64,000 bases of DNA from Magnetospirillum aberrantis SpK (GTDB lineage Bacteria > Pseudomonadota > Alphaproteobacteria > Rhodospirillales > Magnetospirillaceae). The notes under the pieces were generated by a model, which saw nothing but the letters and a program-made list of their open reading frames with translations, was not told where the DNA came from and made no database searches. The DNA is taken from contig NZ_JAAIYP010000042.1 in the NCBI RefSeq assembly GCF_011022235.1, positions 62,001 to 126,000 on the forward strand, read 5' to 3'. Of the stretch, positions 26,795 through 34,981 are shown one piece after another; positions within the stretch are counted from its first letter, which is position 1, and each line of letters starts with the position of its first letter. The position numbers were made by a program, and so were the translations under genes.

Positions 26795-27144
26795 TCGCCG
26801 CGCAACAATTCCAACAGCCGCGACACCGTCTGGTCGGACAGGGTGCGGACGCTTTCGGCCAGCCGGTTGGCCAGTTCGGTGCGCTCGGGCGACAGGCCGG
26901 CGGTGTCGATGGTAATGCGGGGATGGGACAACTCGGCCAGACGCTTCAGTTCCTCGGCCTCGTCCCAGATGCAATCCAGATAGCCGGCGATCTGCATCAC
27001 CAGACCGGGGGCCGGACGGCCACGATTGCCATGTTCCAGCGCCGACAGATAGGCCGAGGACAGGTTGAGGTCGGCGGCCATGCGCTTGAGCGCGATGCCC
27101 TTGGCGGCGCGCAGGGCGCGGACCTTGGCGCCGAACGGCGTCAT
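26782..27144 (-). CDS. XRE-type helix-turn-helix DNA-binding protein
   Basis: A 120-residue protein. The N-terminal Cro/CI-type HTH (about residues 5-62) is FGAKVRALRAAKGIALKRMA with a second helix around LSSAYLSALEHG. The C-terminal half (LSPERTELANRLAESVRTLS) is helical and may be for dimerisation. I cannot name its targets. The 3' end overlaps the J-domain gene by 13 bases in the opposite direction. It lies upstream of the leftward smr gene with a 19-base gap and may be its co-transcribed upstream neighbour. Confidence 0.78.
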   Translation of the reverse strand: MTPFGAKVRALRAAKGIALKRMAADLNLSSAYLSALEHGNRGRPAPGLVMQIAGYLDCIWDEAEELKRLAELSHPRITIDTAGLSPERTELANRLAESVRTLSDQTVSRLLELLRGDQNS

Positions 27145-27163
27145 GGCTGAAAGCTCGCTCCGC

Positions 27164-27724
27164 TCACCGCCGCCTCTTGATCAGCACGTAAAGGGCGCCT
27201 TCGCCGCCATGCTGGGGGCGGGCGGTGGAAAAGCCCAGGATGCGTTCGCGGCATGGCGACTGGTTGAGCCAACGCGGCACGTTGGCCCGCAACACCCCGG
27301 TTCCTTCGCGGTATCCCTTGCCGGTGATCACCAGAAGACAGCGCCGGCCGCCGTCATAGGCCCGCGAGACGAAGCCGACCAAGGCGGCATGGGCGACGTC
27401 CTGGGTCATGCCGTGCAGGTCCAGACGGCCGTCGATTTCCATCTCGCCACGTTTCATGCGCTCGGACGAACGCTTGTCCAGACCCGGCGTCACCCCGGAG
27501 CGCAGATCGGGCAGCGGCCGTGCCGGCATGGGCGTCTTCGACGGGCGGGCAGGGGGAATCGCGGGTGGCGGTGGTGCCGGCGCCGGTTCGGCCGGCGGCG
27601 TCTCCACTTCGTCCCCGGTGCCTTCGACGGCCCGGCCGGGCAGGGGGGTGACGGTGTCGGCCACCGCCCGCCAGATCCGCACCTCGTCGGGTGTCAGGAT
27701 ACGGCGGCGTCCACGGCCGCTCAT
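27164..27724 (-). CDS. Smr/MutS2 C-terminal domain protein
   Basis: A 186-residue protein. A short basic N terminus (MSGRGRRRILTPDEVRIWRA) and a proline/alanine-rich linker (about 40-75) precede a C-terminal Smr domain with DLHGMTQDVAHAALVGFV (the DLHG motif), LLVITGKGYREGTGVLR (the G-K-G loop) and HGGEGALYVLIKRR. Smr domains act as nicking or RNA-cleaving nucleases in characterised proteins; the role of stand-alone alphaproteobacterial copies is not settled. The ATG at 27724 overlaps the stop of the preceding 2TM gene by four bases. Confidence 0.88.
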   Translation of the reverse strand: MSGRGRRRILTPDEVRIWRAVADTVTPLPGRAVEGTGDEVETPPAEPAPAPPPPAIPPARPSKTPMPARPLPDLRSGVTPGLDKRSSERMKRGEMEIDGRLDLHGMTQDVAHAALVGFVSRAYDGGRRCLLVITGKGYREGTGVLRANVPRWLNQSPCRERILGFSTARPQHGGEGALYVLIKRRR

Positions 27725-28245
27725 GGTTCGATGATTTCCTGTGCGGCGGCCGGCACGTCCACCGGCGCCTTGGCCGTGGCGGCGGTTCCGAACCCTTCGG
27801 CCTGTAGGTTGCGCCGCACGAAACGGCGCCAGTCGCCGCGTGGCGCCACGCAAGGGGGTTCGCTGCTGTTCATCACCACCAGGGCGACGCCGCCCAGATG
27901 CCAGAGCTGGTCGAGATGGGCGGCGCCCTGCATGGCATAGGCCTTGGCCCGCAGACGGATGCGCCAGGCCAGGAAATGCTTGATGCCCACCAGATGGCCC
28001 AGCGCGCCGAAGGTCATGGCGACGATGCCCACCGCCACCCCGGCGGCCAACAGGATGGCCAGGGCCAGCAACATCATCACCAACAGCGGCAACAGATGGT
28101 CCCAGCCGTTGTGGATGGGCGAACCCTGGAAATCCAACATGCGCTGGTCGGTGTAGACCTCGATCCGGCGGCCAAGGATGGCGACGCGCAGCCGCTCGTG
28201 CAGCTCCTCGTCTTCCTTGATCCTGCTGGTCCGCCGATCGGCCAT
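27721..28245 (-). CDS. Small 2TM-domain membrane protein, function unknown
   Basis: A 174-residue protein. A charged N terminus (KEDEELHERLRVAILGRRIEV) is followed by two hydrophobic helices, HLLPLLVMMLLALAILLAAG and GIVAMTFGALGHLVGIKHFL, resembling the 2TM domain sometimes linked to sensor proteins, and then a polar C-terminal region. I do not recognise a named family. Its stop overlaps the start of smr by four bases (ATGA). It follows the mltA side, but 54 bases separate it from mltA, which ends in the opposite position. Confidence 0.55.
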   Translation of the reverse strand: MADRRTSRIKEDEELHERLRVAILGRRIEVYTDQRMLDFQGSPIHNGWDHLLPLLVMMLLALAILLAAGVAVGIVAMTFGALGHLVGIKHFLAWRIRLRAKAYAMQGAAHLDQLWHLGGVALVVMNSSEPPCVAPRGDWRRFVRRNLQAEGFGTAATAKAPVDVPAAAQEIIEP

Positions 28246-28299
28246 TGTAACGCCTACACCCCTTGTCGCATGGGGGTTACCATACGGAACGCCTTGGTC

Positions 28300-29487
28300 C
28301 TAGTCCAGGTCCACAGCGGCAAGCCGGGGCGAACGGGCGCGGGGCAGCAGCAGCCAATAGCGGCCTGGGCTTTTCATCCGCCCGGCCTTTTCGAACGCCG
28401 CCTCGCCCTGGCCCCAAAAATAGTCGCCGCGCACCACGCCCTTGATGGCGCTGCCGGTGTCCTGGGCCATGACCAGCCGGCGCAGCGGCTGGCCCGAGGG
28501 ATCGACGGTGTCGAGATAGACCGGCACGCCCAGCGGCACGAAACGGGTGTCCACCGCCATGGACCGTTCCGGGGTCAGCGGCACGCCCTCGGAACCGATG
28601 GGGCCATCGCCGCCCATGGGACGGTAAAAGACGTAGCGCGGATTTTGCGCCATCACTTCGCGGGCCTTGACCGGATTGGCCTTGAGCCAGGCCCGGACCC
28701 CCGGCATGGAGGTGTCGGTCACCAGCCCCCTGTCGCGCAGGATCTTGCCGATACCGACGAATTTGTGGCCGTTGGTGCCGGCCACCGCCAAACGCAGCAC
28801 CGAACCGTCGTCCAGCCGGATACGGCCGCCGCCCTGGATATGCATGATGTGGGCATCGACCGGATCGGCCACCCAGGCCACCGGCTGCGCCACCTTGGCC
28901 AAGGCCCCGGCCTCGATCTCGGCCCGCGTCGGATAGGCCTCGAAGCGGCCGCCGACCATGCGGCCCACCTGGGTTTCGCCGCCCGGTCCCTCGCGCAGCA
29001 CCATGTCGCTGGGCTTGCCCAGCAACGGCACATTATAGCGTGCGGTGCGGGTGCGCGATCCCGCCAGTTCGGGTTCGAAATAGCCGGTGAAGGTGCCTTC
29101 GGCCCGCCCGTTGTTGGTGGCGAGATAGGGGGTGAACCAGGTTTCGAAGAACGCCCGCGCCGTGCCATGGTCGCCGGCCGGCAACCGCCGTACCTCGGCA
29201 CACGGCCCGTACCAGTCCGACACCACGCCGCCGGCACCGTCGGCGCCGATGCTCTTGTCGGGAGGCAGCTTCAGGAGACGGTTGCATGACCGCACCATGG
29301 CCGGCAGCACCGCACCCGGTGTGTCCTCGGTCCAGCCGGGGATTTCGCTGAAAGCCATGGGCCTGAGATCAAGACGGTCGGGTCCGGCCACCGGCGGCGG
29401 CGCGGGCAGGGGAGCCGGGGCGCGCACCGGCGCCTCGGCGCAGGCGGCAAGGCCCAGAACCATCAACGTCAACGACAGCCGGCGCAT
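28300..29487 (-). CDS. mltA: Membrane-bound lytic murein transglycosylase A
   Basis: A 395-residue lipoprotein. The signal sequence is MRRLSLTLMVLGLAAC with the lipobox cysteine at residue 16. The MltA domain shows TGYFEPELAGSRT and DPVDAHIMHIQGGGRI, and the C-terminal 3D domain contains VAQDTGSAIKGVVRGDYFWG with catalytic aspartates. It cleaves peptidoglycan between MurNAc and GlcNAc, forming 1,6-anhydro ends. The ATG at 29487 is required for the signal sequence. It follows the Tim44-like gene by 11 bases, as often in alphaproteobacteria. Confidence 0.93.
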   Translation of the reverse strand: MRRLSLTLMVLGLAACAEAPVRAPAPLPAPPPVAGPDRLDLRPMAFSEIPGWTEDTPGAVLPAMVRSCNRLLKLPPDKSIGADGAGGVVSDWYGPCAEVRRLPAGDHGTARAFFETWFTPYLATNNGRAEGTFTGYFEPELAGSRTRTARYNVPLLGKPSDMVLREGPGGETQVGRMVGGRFEAYPTRAEIEAGALAKVAQPVAWVADPVDAHIMHIQGGGRIRLDDGSVLRLAVAGTNGHKFVGIGKILRDRGLVTDTSMPGVRAWLKANPVKAREVMAQNPRYVFYRPMGGDGPIGSEGVPLTPERSMAVDTRFVPLGVPVYLDTVDPSGQPLRRLVMAQDTGSAIKGVVRGDYFWGQGEAAFEKAGRMKSPGRYWLLLPRARSPRLAAVDLD

Positions 29488-29498
29488 GGCGTGCCTCG

Positions 29499-30206
29499 TC
29501 AGCTCGCGCTTTCCTCGGCAGCGCGGGTGGCGGCCAATTCCCAATTGGGGTCGGCCGAACGGGTGTCGCGGCGGAAGGTCCACAAATCCACCACGTCGAT
29601 GATGCGCGAGGGGTCGCCCTCGACGATGCGGCCTTCGGCGTCACGCACGGCGTTGATCTGTTCCGACACGAACCGCACGGTGACTTCGGCGAAGGTGCCG
29701 TTCATGGCGGCTTCCACCGCCTTGATCTCGCGGATGCCCATCAACTCGCTGACCAGGGTCTCGCCGTTTTGCTGGCGTCCCTCGATGGCGGCGGAGAACG
29801 GCTTGTAGACCTCGTCCGCCAAAAGCGGGCGCAAGGTCTTGAGATCGCCGGCGGCAAAGGCCTGGACGATCATCTCGAACGCCATGCGCGCTCCCGACAG
29901 GAACGGGTCCAGGCTGAAGGACGGGTCGGCCTGCCGGATAGCGGCGATTCCTTCGCCCAAGGGACCGGGCGGCAAAGGTTCGGCCGCCGGCTTGCGGGCG
30001 GTCGGCAACTCGACCACGTTGTCGCCGCGCTGTTCGGCCGGCGCCTCGCGCCGGGCAAGGGTCTCCTCCGGCTCGCCCTGGTTCCACTGGGCCGGGGGAC
30101 GTTCCGTACCGGTGCGCTTGCCCAGCACGCTCCGCAATCGCAGCACCAGAAAGACCGCGACGATGGCGAAAAAGACGATGTCGAGGAAATGGAAATCGCC
30201 GCTCAT
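29499..30206 (-). CDS. Tim44/TimA-like domain protein
   Basis: A 235-residue protein with one N-terminal membrane helix (FHFLDIVFFAIVAVFLVLRL), a low-complexity charged linker (about 35-90) and a C-terminal Tim44-like domain (ADEVYKPFSAAIEGRQQNGE ... VDLWTFRRDT). Bacterial TimA-type proteins share the domain used by mitochondrial Tim44 at the inner membrane, but their role in bacteria is unclear. It starts at ATG 30206, divergent from fxsA. Its neighbours, mltA downstream and fxsA-secB upstream, form a conserved alphaproteobacterial block. Confidence 0.88.
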   Translation of the reverse strand: MSGDFHFLDIVFFAIVAVFLVLRLRSVLGKRTGTERPPAQWNQGEPEETLARREAPAEQRGDNVVELPTARKPAAEPLPPGPLGEGIAAIRQADPSFSLDPFLSGARMAFEMIVQAFAAGDLKTLRPLLADEVYKPFSAAIEGRQQNGETLVSELMGIREIKAVEAAMNGTFAEVTVRFVSEQINAVRDAEGRIVEGDPSRIIDVVDLWTFRRDTRSADPNWELAATRAAEESAS

Positions 30207-30294
30207 GGACCTACTTTTCTGGAAGAAACAAGCCAAACCGGCTGTTTCGCGTTACGATACCCACAGATAAGCCCGAGAAAGGCAAAGAGCAAGC

Positions 30295-30759
30295 ATGGCA
30301 TGGCTGGTTTTAGCGGCGGTGATCGCCGTTCCCGTGGCCGAGATCGCGGTGTTCATCAAGACGGCGCAATGGATCGGCCTGTTGCCGACCGTCGCCGCCG
30401 CCATCGCCGCCGGCATGGTCGGCTTGGCCCTGGTGCGGCAACAGGGCTTCGAACTGGTGCTGCGTACCCGCGCCCAGTTCGAACGCGGCGAGGTGCCGGT
30501 GGCCGAAGCCTTCGATGGCCTGTGTCTGGCCTTGGCCGGCGGCTTGCTGCTGTTGCCGGGTTTCCTGAGCGACGTGCTCGCCATCCTGCTGCTGTTGCCG
30601 CCGGTTCGGGCCATATTGCGCGCCACCTTGGTCTCGCACATGCCGCCGTCCGCCCAGGGTGGTCCGGGCCAGGGCGGTCCGGGCCAGGGCGGTCCGGGAT
30701 CGCGCCAGGGGCCGCAGGTGATCGAGGCGGAGTATCGGGTGGTTGACGACGATAAATAG
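30295..30759 (+). CDS. fxsA: FxsA family membrane protein
   Basis: A 154-residue protein. The FxsA core has a first membrane segment LVLAAVIAVPVAEIAVFI, then TVAAAIAAGMVGLALVRQQG, and a third, LALAGGLLLLPGFLSDVLAI. The C terminus carries GGPGQ repeats (from a 15-base DNA repeat at 30657-30701) before a short acidic tail. E. coli FxsA (YjeG) affects phage T7 exclusion when overproduced; its normal function is unknown. It lies 89 bases upstream of secB in the same direction. Confidence 0.88.
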   Translation: MAWLVLAAVIAVPVAEIAVFIKTAQWIGLLPTVAAAIAAGMVGLALVRQQGFELVLRTRAQFERGEVPVAEAFDGLCLALAGGLLLLPGFLSDVLAILLLLPPVRAILRATLVSHMPPSAQGGPGQGGPGQGGPGSRQGPQVIEAEYRVVDDDK

Positions 30760-30847
30760 ATATTCGGCACCACGACCGCCGCCGGTTGTGCCGGCCGGCG
30801 ATCCGTGTTAGCCATCGGCAGCGCCCGAATCAAGGAAGTGCCAAAGA

Positions 30848-31315
30848 ATGAGCGACACCAACACTCCCGAATCCGTCCAGCCGCCGCTGGTGGTCAACGG
30901 CCAGTACGTCAAGGACCTCTCGTTCGAGGTTCCCGGCGCTCCGGCGATCTTCGCCGAGATGCAGGGCCAGAACCCGAACATTCCGATCCATGTGGACATC
31001 AATGCCCAGCAGTTGCATGAGAACACCTATGAGGTGTCGCTGCATCTGAAGATCGAGGCCAAGCTGAACGACGAGCGCCCGGTGTTCATCGTCGAATTGG
31101 TCTATGGCGGCATCTTCACCGTCAACGTGGCGTCCGAACACGTTCAGGCCATGCTGTTGATCGAGTGCCCGCGCCTGTTGTTCCCGTTCGCGCGCACCAT
31201 CATCGCCGACATGACCCGCGACGGCGGCTTCCCGCCGCTGATGATCCAGCCGATCGACTTCGTCCAACTGTTCCGCGCCCGCGCCGAAGCGGCCCAGGCC
31301 GTCGGCAACGCCTGA
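30848..31315 (+). CDS. secB: Protein-export chaperone SecB
   Basis: A 155-residue SecB, normal length, with VKDLSFEVPGAP, YEVSLHLKIEAKL, FIVELVYGGIFTVN and the C-terminal LMIQPIDFVQLFRAR. It forms tetramers that keep preproteins unfolded and hand them to SecA. It ends 17 bases before a strong symmetrical terminator shared with the convergent dnaQ gene. Confidence 0.96.
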   Translation: MSDTNTPESVQPPLVVNGQYVKDLSFEVPGAPAIFAEMQGQNPNIPIHVDINAQQLHENTYEVSLHLKIEAKLNDERPVFIVELVYGGIFTVNVASEHVQAMLLIECPRLLFPFARTIIADMTRDGGFPPLMIQPIDFVQLFRARAEAAQAVGNA

Positions 31316-31331
31316 TAGAGCGTCAGACACG

Positions 31332-31369
31332 AAAAAGGCGGGGACGCTGTGCGGCACCCCGCCTTTTTT
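31332..31369. terminator. Bidirectional intrinsic terminator between secB and dnaQ
   Basis: AAAAAGGCGGGG (31332-31343) pairs with CCCCGCCTTTTT (from 31357), leaving a 13-base loop and a T run on either strand. It serves secB (+) and dnaQ (-); the dnaQ stop codon overlaps its last base. Confidence 0.9.
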
Positions 31370-32073
31370 CATGCCTGTTCGCCGCTTCCTTCCGGTTCCG
31401 GTTCGCGCAGCCAGATGGCTTTCTTGAGCTTGGCGACAAAAGCCATGTGAGCCTCGGTCTCTTCCGGCGTCGGCGCGTGCGGGCGCGGTTCACGCCGTTC
31501 GCGCACCACCTGAACCTGGGCGCCGCCCTTGGTGCCGGCCAAACCCAGCTCGAAACCCGGCTGGCGGCCGCCGATCAATTGCAGGTAGACCTCGGCCAGC
31601 AATTCCGAATCCAGCAGCGCGCCGTGGAAGGTGCGGTTGGAATTGTCGATCTCGAACCGGCGACACAGGGCGTCCAGGTTGGCGGGCGAACCGGGGAATT
31701 TCTTGCGCGCCATGATCACGGTGTCGATGGCCCGGCTCATGGGCATGGCGGCGAAACCCAGACGGGCGAATTCGGCGTTCAGGAACTTCATGTCGAATTC
31801 GGCGTTGTGGATCACCAGCGGATCGTCGCCGATGAAGGCACGGAAATCGGCGACGATTTCCGCGAAGACCGGCTTGTCGGCCAGAAACTGGTCGGACAGG
31901 CCATGAACCTTGAACGCTTCGTCTGGCATGAAGCGTTCGGGGTTGATGTACTGATGATAAACCTTGCCCGACGGCAAATGGTTGATCAGCTCGACACAGC
32001 CGATCTCGACGATGCGGTCGCCTTGAAGCGGATCGAAGCCGGTGGTTTCGGTATCGAGAACGATCTCGCGCAT
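31369..32073 (-). CDS. dnaQ: DNA polymerase III epsilon subunit (3'-5' proofreading exonuclease)
   Basis: A 234-residue DEDDh exonuclease with ExoI IVLDTETTGFDP, ExoII VIHNAEFDMKFL and ExoIII HGALLDSELLAEVY. It proofreads replication errors as part of the polymerase III core. The ATG at 32073 gives the normal MREIVLDTETTG start. The gene is 17 bases from coaE and runs away from the presumed origin, in the block ppsR-maf-aroE-coaE-dnaQ that is conserved in many alphaproteobacteria. A shared terminator follows at the stop. Confidence 0.95.
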   Translation of the reverse strand: MREIVLDTETTGFDPLQGDRIVEIGCVELINHLPSGKVYHQYINPERFMPDEAFKVHGLSDQFLADKPVFAEIVADFRAFIGDDPLVIHNAEFDMKFLNAEFARLGFAAMPMSRAIDTVIMARKKFPGSPANLDALCRRFEIDNSNRTFHGALLDSELLAEVYLQLIGGRQPGFELGLAGTKGGAQVQVVRERREPRPHAPTPEETEAHMAFVAKLKKAIWLREPEPEGSGEQA

Positions 32074-32090
32074 GCTTGCCTTCGCCAAAA

Positions 32091-32678
32091 TCAGGAGCGC
32101 ATCACTGTGACGATGCGTTTGAGCGCACGCAAGACCGGAACCCTTCCTACACCGCTTCGCAGCACGAAATCGGCGCGTCGGCGCTTTTCCACGTCGGGCG
32201 TTTGCTGAGCCAGGATGGCGGCCAGCCGTTCGGCGCTCATACCGGGACGGCGCAACACCCGCTGGGCCTGAAGAAAGGCCGGACAGGACACCACCGCCAC
32301 CCGGTCGCAGCGCCTTTCGCCACCGGTTTCGAACAGCAGCGGAATGTCCAGCACCACCAGTTTCGTGCCGTACCGGCGGTGGCGCTTGAGAAACGCCGTC
32401 TCGGCTCGACGCACTAGGGGATGCAGGATGGCTTCCAGCCGTTTCAGTTCGGCCGGCCGGCCGAACACGCGGCGGCCCAGTTCGCGGCGGTCCACCGCGC
32501 CGTCGGTCACCACACCGGGAAACGCGGCCGCCACCGCAGTCACCGCAGCCCCACCTTGGCCCATCAACCGGTGCACGGTGGCGTCGGCGTCGTGCACCGG
32601 CACCCCCAGCCGCCGCAACATGGCGGCGGCGGTGCTTTTTCCCATGCCGATGGAACCGGTCAGACCAAGAACCTTCAT
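32091..32678 (-). CDS. coaE: Dephospho-CoA kinase
   Basis: A 195-residue P-loop kinase beginning MKVLGLTGSIGMGKSTAAAM, with Walker A GSIGMGKST, VHDADATVHRL, the LEAILHPLVRR helix and VLDIPLLFETGG. It phosphorylates the 3'-OH of dephospho-CoA to make CoA, the last step of the pathway. It starts one base after the aroE stop codon and is followed by dnaQ. Confidence 0.95.
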   Translation of the reverse strand: MKVLGLTGSIGMGKSTAAAMLRRLGVPVHDADATVHRLMGQGGAAVTAVAAAFPGVVTDGAVDRRELGRRVFGRPAELKRLEAILHPLVRRAETAFLKRHRRYGTKLVVLDIPLLFETGGERRCDRVAVVSCPAFLQAQRVLRRPGMSAERLAAILAQQTPDVEKRRRADFVLRSGVGRVPVLRALKRIVTVMRS

Positions 32679-32679
32679 G

Positions 32680-33516
32680 TCATCCCAATACGTGGGCGCG
32701 CAGGGCCGGCGTCACCTCGGGACGGGTGCCGAACCATGCCTCGAAACCGGGGGCCGCTTGCCACAACAGCATGCCCAGGCCGTCCACCACCTTGTTGCCG
32801 CGCGCCGCCGCCGCCACCAGGAAATCGGTCATCAGCGGGGCGTAGACGATATCGTTGACCACGGCGTGCAGGGGCAAAGCGGCCAAATCAATCTCGAGCG
32901 GCGGCTGGCCGGTCATGCCCAGCGTGGTCGCGTTGACCACCAGGCCGGCACCGGCCAACACCCGGTCGCGGTCGTTCCACGCCACCACCTCGATCCGGCC
33001 GCCGATATCGGCGGCCAATTGTTCGGCCCGCGCCGCCGAACGGTTGACCAGCCGGATTTCCGGGACACCGCAATCCACCAGGGCGGCACAGACGGCGCGG
33101 GCGGCGCCGCCAGCGCCCAACACCACCGCCGGCTCCGCCTCGGGTCGCCAATGGGGGGCGCCGTGGCGCAGATTCTCGATGAAGCCGTGGGCGTCGGTGT
33201 TGCGGCCTTCAATACTGCCGTCGTCGCGGATGACCAGGGTGTTGACCGCGCCGATACGTTTGGCCAGCGGCTCCACATGATCGACCAGGGCCAGGGCGCG
33301 TTCCTTGTGCGGCACGGTCAGGTTGGCTCCCCGGAATCCCATGCGCGGCAAGGCCTGCAACACGATTTCCAGGTCTTCGGGCTTGACCGCCAGTGGTATG
33401 TAGGCGCCGTCGATTCCCATGTGCTTGAGCCAATAGCCATGCAGACGCGGGCTGCGGGAATGTCCCACCGGCCAGCCGATGACACCGGCCAACTTGGCCT
33501 TGCCGGAAATGGTCAT
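32680..33516 (-). CDS. aroE: Shikimate dehydrogenase
   Basis: A 278-residue AroE. The N-terminal substrate-binding domain has GWPVGHSRSPRLHGYWL and ANLTVPHKERAL with the catalytic lysine. The NADP domain has VVLGAGGAARAVCAAL and LVNRSAARAEQLA; NRSxxRA suits NADP. It reduces 3-dehydroshikimate to shikimate. The ATG overlaps the maf stop by four bases (33513-33516), so translation is probably coupled. Confidence 0.95.
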   Translation of the reverse strand: MTISGKAKLAGVIGWPVGHSRSPRLHGYWLKHMGIDGAYIPLAVKPEDLEIVLQALPRMGFRGANLTVPHKERALALVDHVEPLAKRIGAVNTLVIRDDGSIEGRNTDAHGFIENLRHGAPHWRPEAEPAVVLGAGGAARAVCAALVDCGVPEIRLVNRSAARAEQLAADIGGRIEVVAWNDRDRVLAGAGLVVNATTLGMTGQPPLEIDLAALPLHAVVNDIVYAPLMTDFLVAAAARGNKVVDGLGMLLWQAAPGFEAWFGTRPEVTPALRAHVLG

Positions 33517-34127
33517 GGGGTCAGTCCTTCGTTTTCGCGCAGGAAGTCAAGAAGGGGCAGCAATGGCAGGCCCAGGATGGTGAAATGGTCGCCCTCGACC
33601 ATCATGAACAATTGCGCGCCCCAGCCCTCGAGCTGATAGGCGCCGACCGAGGACAGGACCGCGTCGCCGGCCCGTTCCAGATATTGGTCGAGGAAAGCGT
33701 CGGAAAACCGCCGCATGGTCAGTTGGGCGCTGTCGGTGTGGTGCCACAGCTTTTGACCGTCGCGCACCGCCACCACCGACGACACCAGACGGTGGCTCCT
33801 GTCGCGCAGGGCCAGCAATTGCGCCCGCGCTGCCGCCCGGTCGGCCGGCTTGTCGAACCATTGGCGGTCGCATTCCAACATCTGGTCGGCCCCGATCACG
33901 ATGGCGCCGGGATGGCGGGCCGATACCCGCACCGCCTTCAATTCCGCCAGGACTTCGGCGACGCGGGCGGCGTTGTCGGTTTCCAGCCGCATGGATTGCT
34001 TGACCGCCGCCTCGTCCACCGGGGCGGTGTCGACCACGAATGGAACGCCGGCGTTTTCCAGCATGGTCCGGCGGGTGGCCGACCCCGAGGCGAGAACGAT
34101 CACTTCACGCCCTCCGGTAACGATCAC
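33513..34127 (-). CDS. maf: Maf-like nucleoside triphosphate pyrophosphatase
   Basis: A 204-residue protein if it begins at GTG 34127, or 196 residues if at GTG 34103. VLASGSATRRTMLENAGVPF is the family N terminus; the E-x-x-A-x-x-K-type and VIGADQML motifs follow, then QLEGWGAQLFMMVEGDHFTI. Maf proteins hydrolyse non-canonical or canonical dNTPs/NTPs and affect septum formation in some species. The second GTG gives the usual short N terminus and has its own GGAGGG site, created by a 24-bp duplication. The first GTG overlaps the ppsR stop. Both starts could be used. Confidence 0.9.
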   Translation of the reverse strand: MIVTGGREVIVLASGSATRRTMLENAGVPFVVDTAPVDEAAVKQSMRLETDNAARVAEVLAELKAVRVSARHPGAIVIGADQMLECDRQWFDKPADRAAARAQLLALRDRSHRLVSSVVAVRDGQKLWHHTDSAQLTMRRFSDAFLDQYLERAGDAVLSSVGAYQLEGWGAQLFMMVEGDHFTILGLPLLPLLDFLRENEGLTP

Positions 34128-34142
34128 TTCACGCCCTCCGGT
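34095..34142. repeat. 24-bp tandem duplication covering the ppsR end and the maf start
   Basis: Two identical 24-bp copies (34095-34118 and 34119-34142) lie head to tail. On the minus strand each carries a GGAGGG ribosome-binding site and a GTG start codon. The unit length keeps the maf frame, and one copy also holds the ppsR stop codon. Confidence 0.95.
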
Positions 34143-34981
34143 CTGGCCGCTTCGGTCTTCGCTCCCTCGATCTTAGCGATGTGCTGTCCGTGCAACTGGA
34201 TGATGGTGGCCGAAGCCTCCTCGATGGAGCGGCGGGTGACATCCACCACCGGCCAGCCATGGCGCGAGAACAGCCGGCGCGCCGAGGCCACTTCCTCGCG
34301 CACCTTCTCGAACTGGGCGTAGTCGGATTCCTCGTCGTGATTAAGGAAGCGCAGCCGGGCGCGGCGAATGTCGGACAGACTTTTAGGGTCCTTGGTCAGG
34401 CCGACCACCAGGGGCCGGCGCAACCCTTCCAGTTCGGCCGGCAAGGGCACGCCGGGAACCAAGGGATAATTGGCGCATTTATAGCCGCGGTTAGCGAGAT
34501 ACATGCAGGTCGGTGTCTTGGAAGTACGCGACACGCCGATGACCACGATATCGGCGTCCTCGACATCCTCGAGCAACTGGCCGTCGTCATGGTTCAAGGT
34601 GAACTGCATGGCATCGATACGGGCAAAATATTCGGCGTCGAGCACATATTGCCGGCCCGGCGTCGCGTGCATTTCCGCCCCCAGATAGCCGGCCAATGCC
34701 CCCAACACCGGATCCAGCACCGGAATGCACGGCACGTGCATGCGCCGGCAGGCTTCCTCCAGGATGCCGCGGACCGCGGTGTCCACCAGCGTACACAGAA
34801 CGATGCCGGGATTGGCCTCGATGCCGGCGATCACCCGCTCGACCTGGCCCTGGCTGCGCACCAGCCACCAATTATGCTGGACGGCGTGCACGCCCTCGAA
34901 CTGCACCATGCAGGCGCGGGTGACGGAAGTGACGGTCTCGCCGGTGGCGTCGGACACCAGATGGAGATGAAAACTGCGCAT
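34124..34981 (-). CDS. ppsR: Pyruvate, phosphate dikinase regulatory protein (DUF299 kinase/pyrophosphorylase)
   Basis: A 285-residue protein beginning MRSFHLHLVSDATGETVTSV, with the nucleotide-binding-like GVSRTSKTPTCMYLANRGYK (about residues 150-169) and LVVGLTKDPKSL. Family members switch PPDK or PEP synthase on and off by phosphate-dependent dephosphorylation and ADP-dependent phosphorylation, in the cytoplasm. Which target enzyme exists here is outside the window. It is the first gene left of the presumed origin and is transcribed away from it; its stop lies in the first copy of the 24-bp duplication at maf. Confidence 0.93.
   Translation of the reverse strand: MRSFHLHLVSDATGETVTSVTRACMVQFEGVHAVQHNWWLVRSQGQVERVIAGIEANPGIVLCTLVDTAVRGILEEACRRMHVPCIPVLDPVLGALAGYLGAEMHATPGRQYVLDAEYFARIDAMQFTLNHDDGQLLEDVEDADIVVIGVSRTSKTPTCMYLANRGYKCANYPLVPGVPLPAELEGLRRPLVVGLTKDPKSLSDIRRARLRFLNHDEESDYAQFEKVREEVASARRLFSRHGWPVVDVTRRSIEEASATIIQLHGQHIAKIEGAKTEAARPEGVK

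Noticed and set aside
30657-30701. 15-base tandem repeat in fxsA as a regulatory element
   Set aside because: It is in frame and encodes GGPGQ repeats, a common low-complexity tail in this family.
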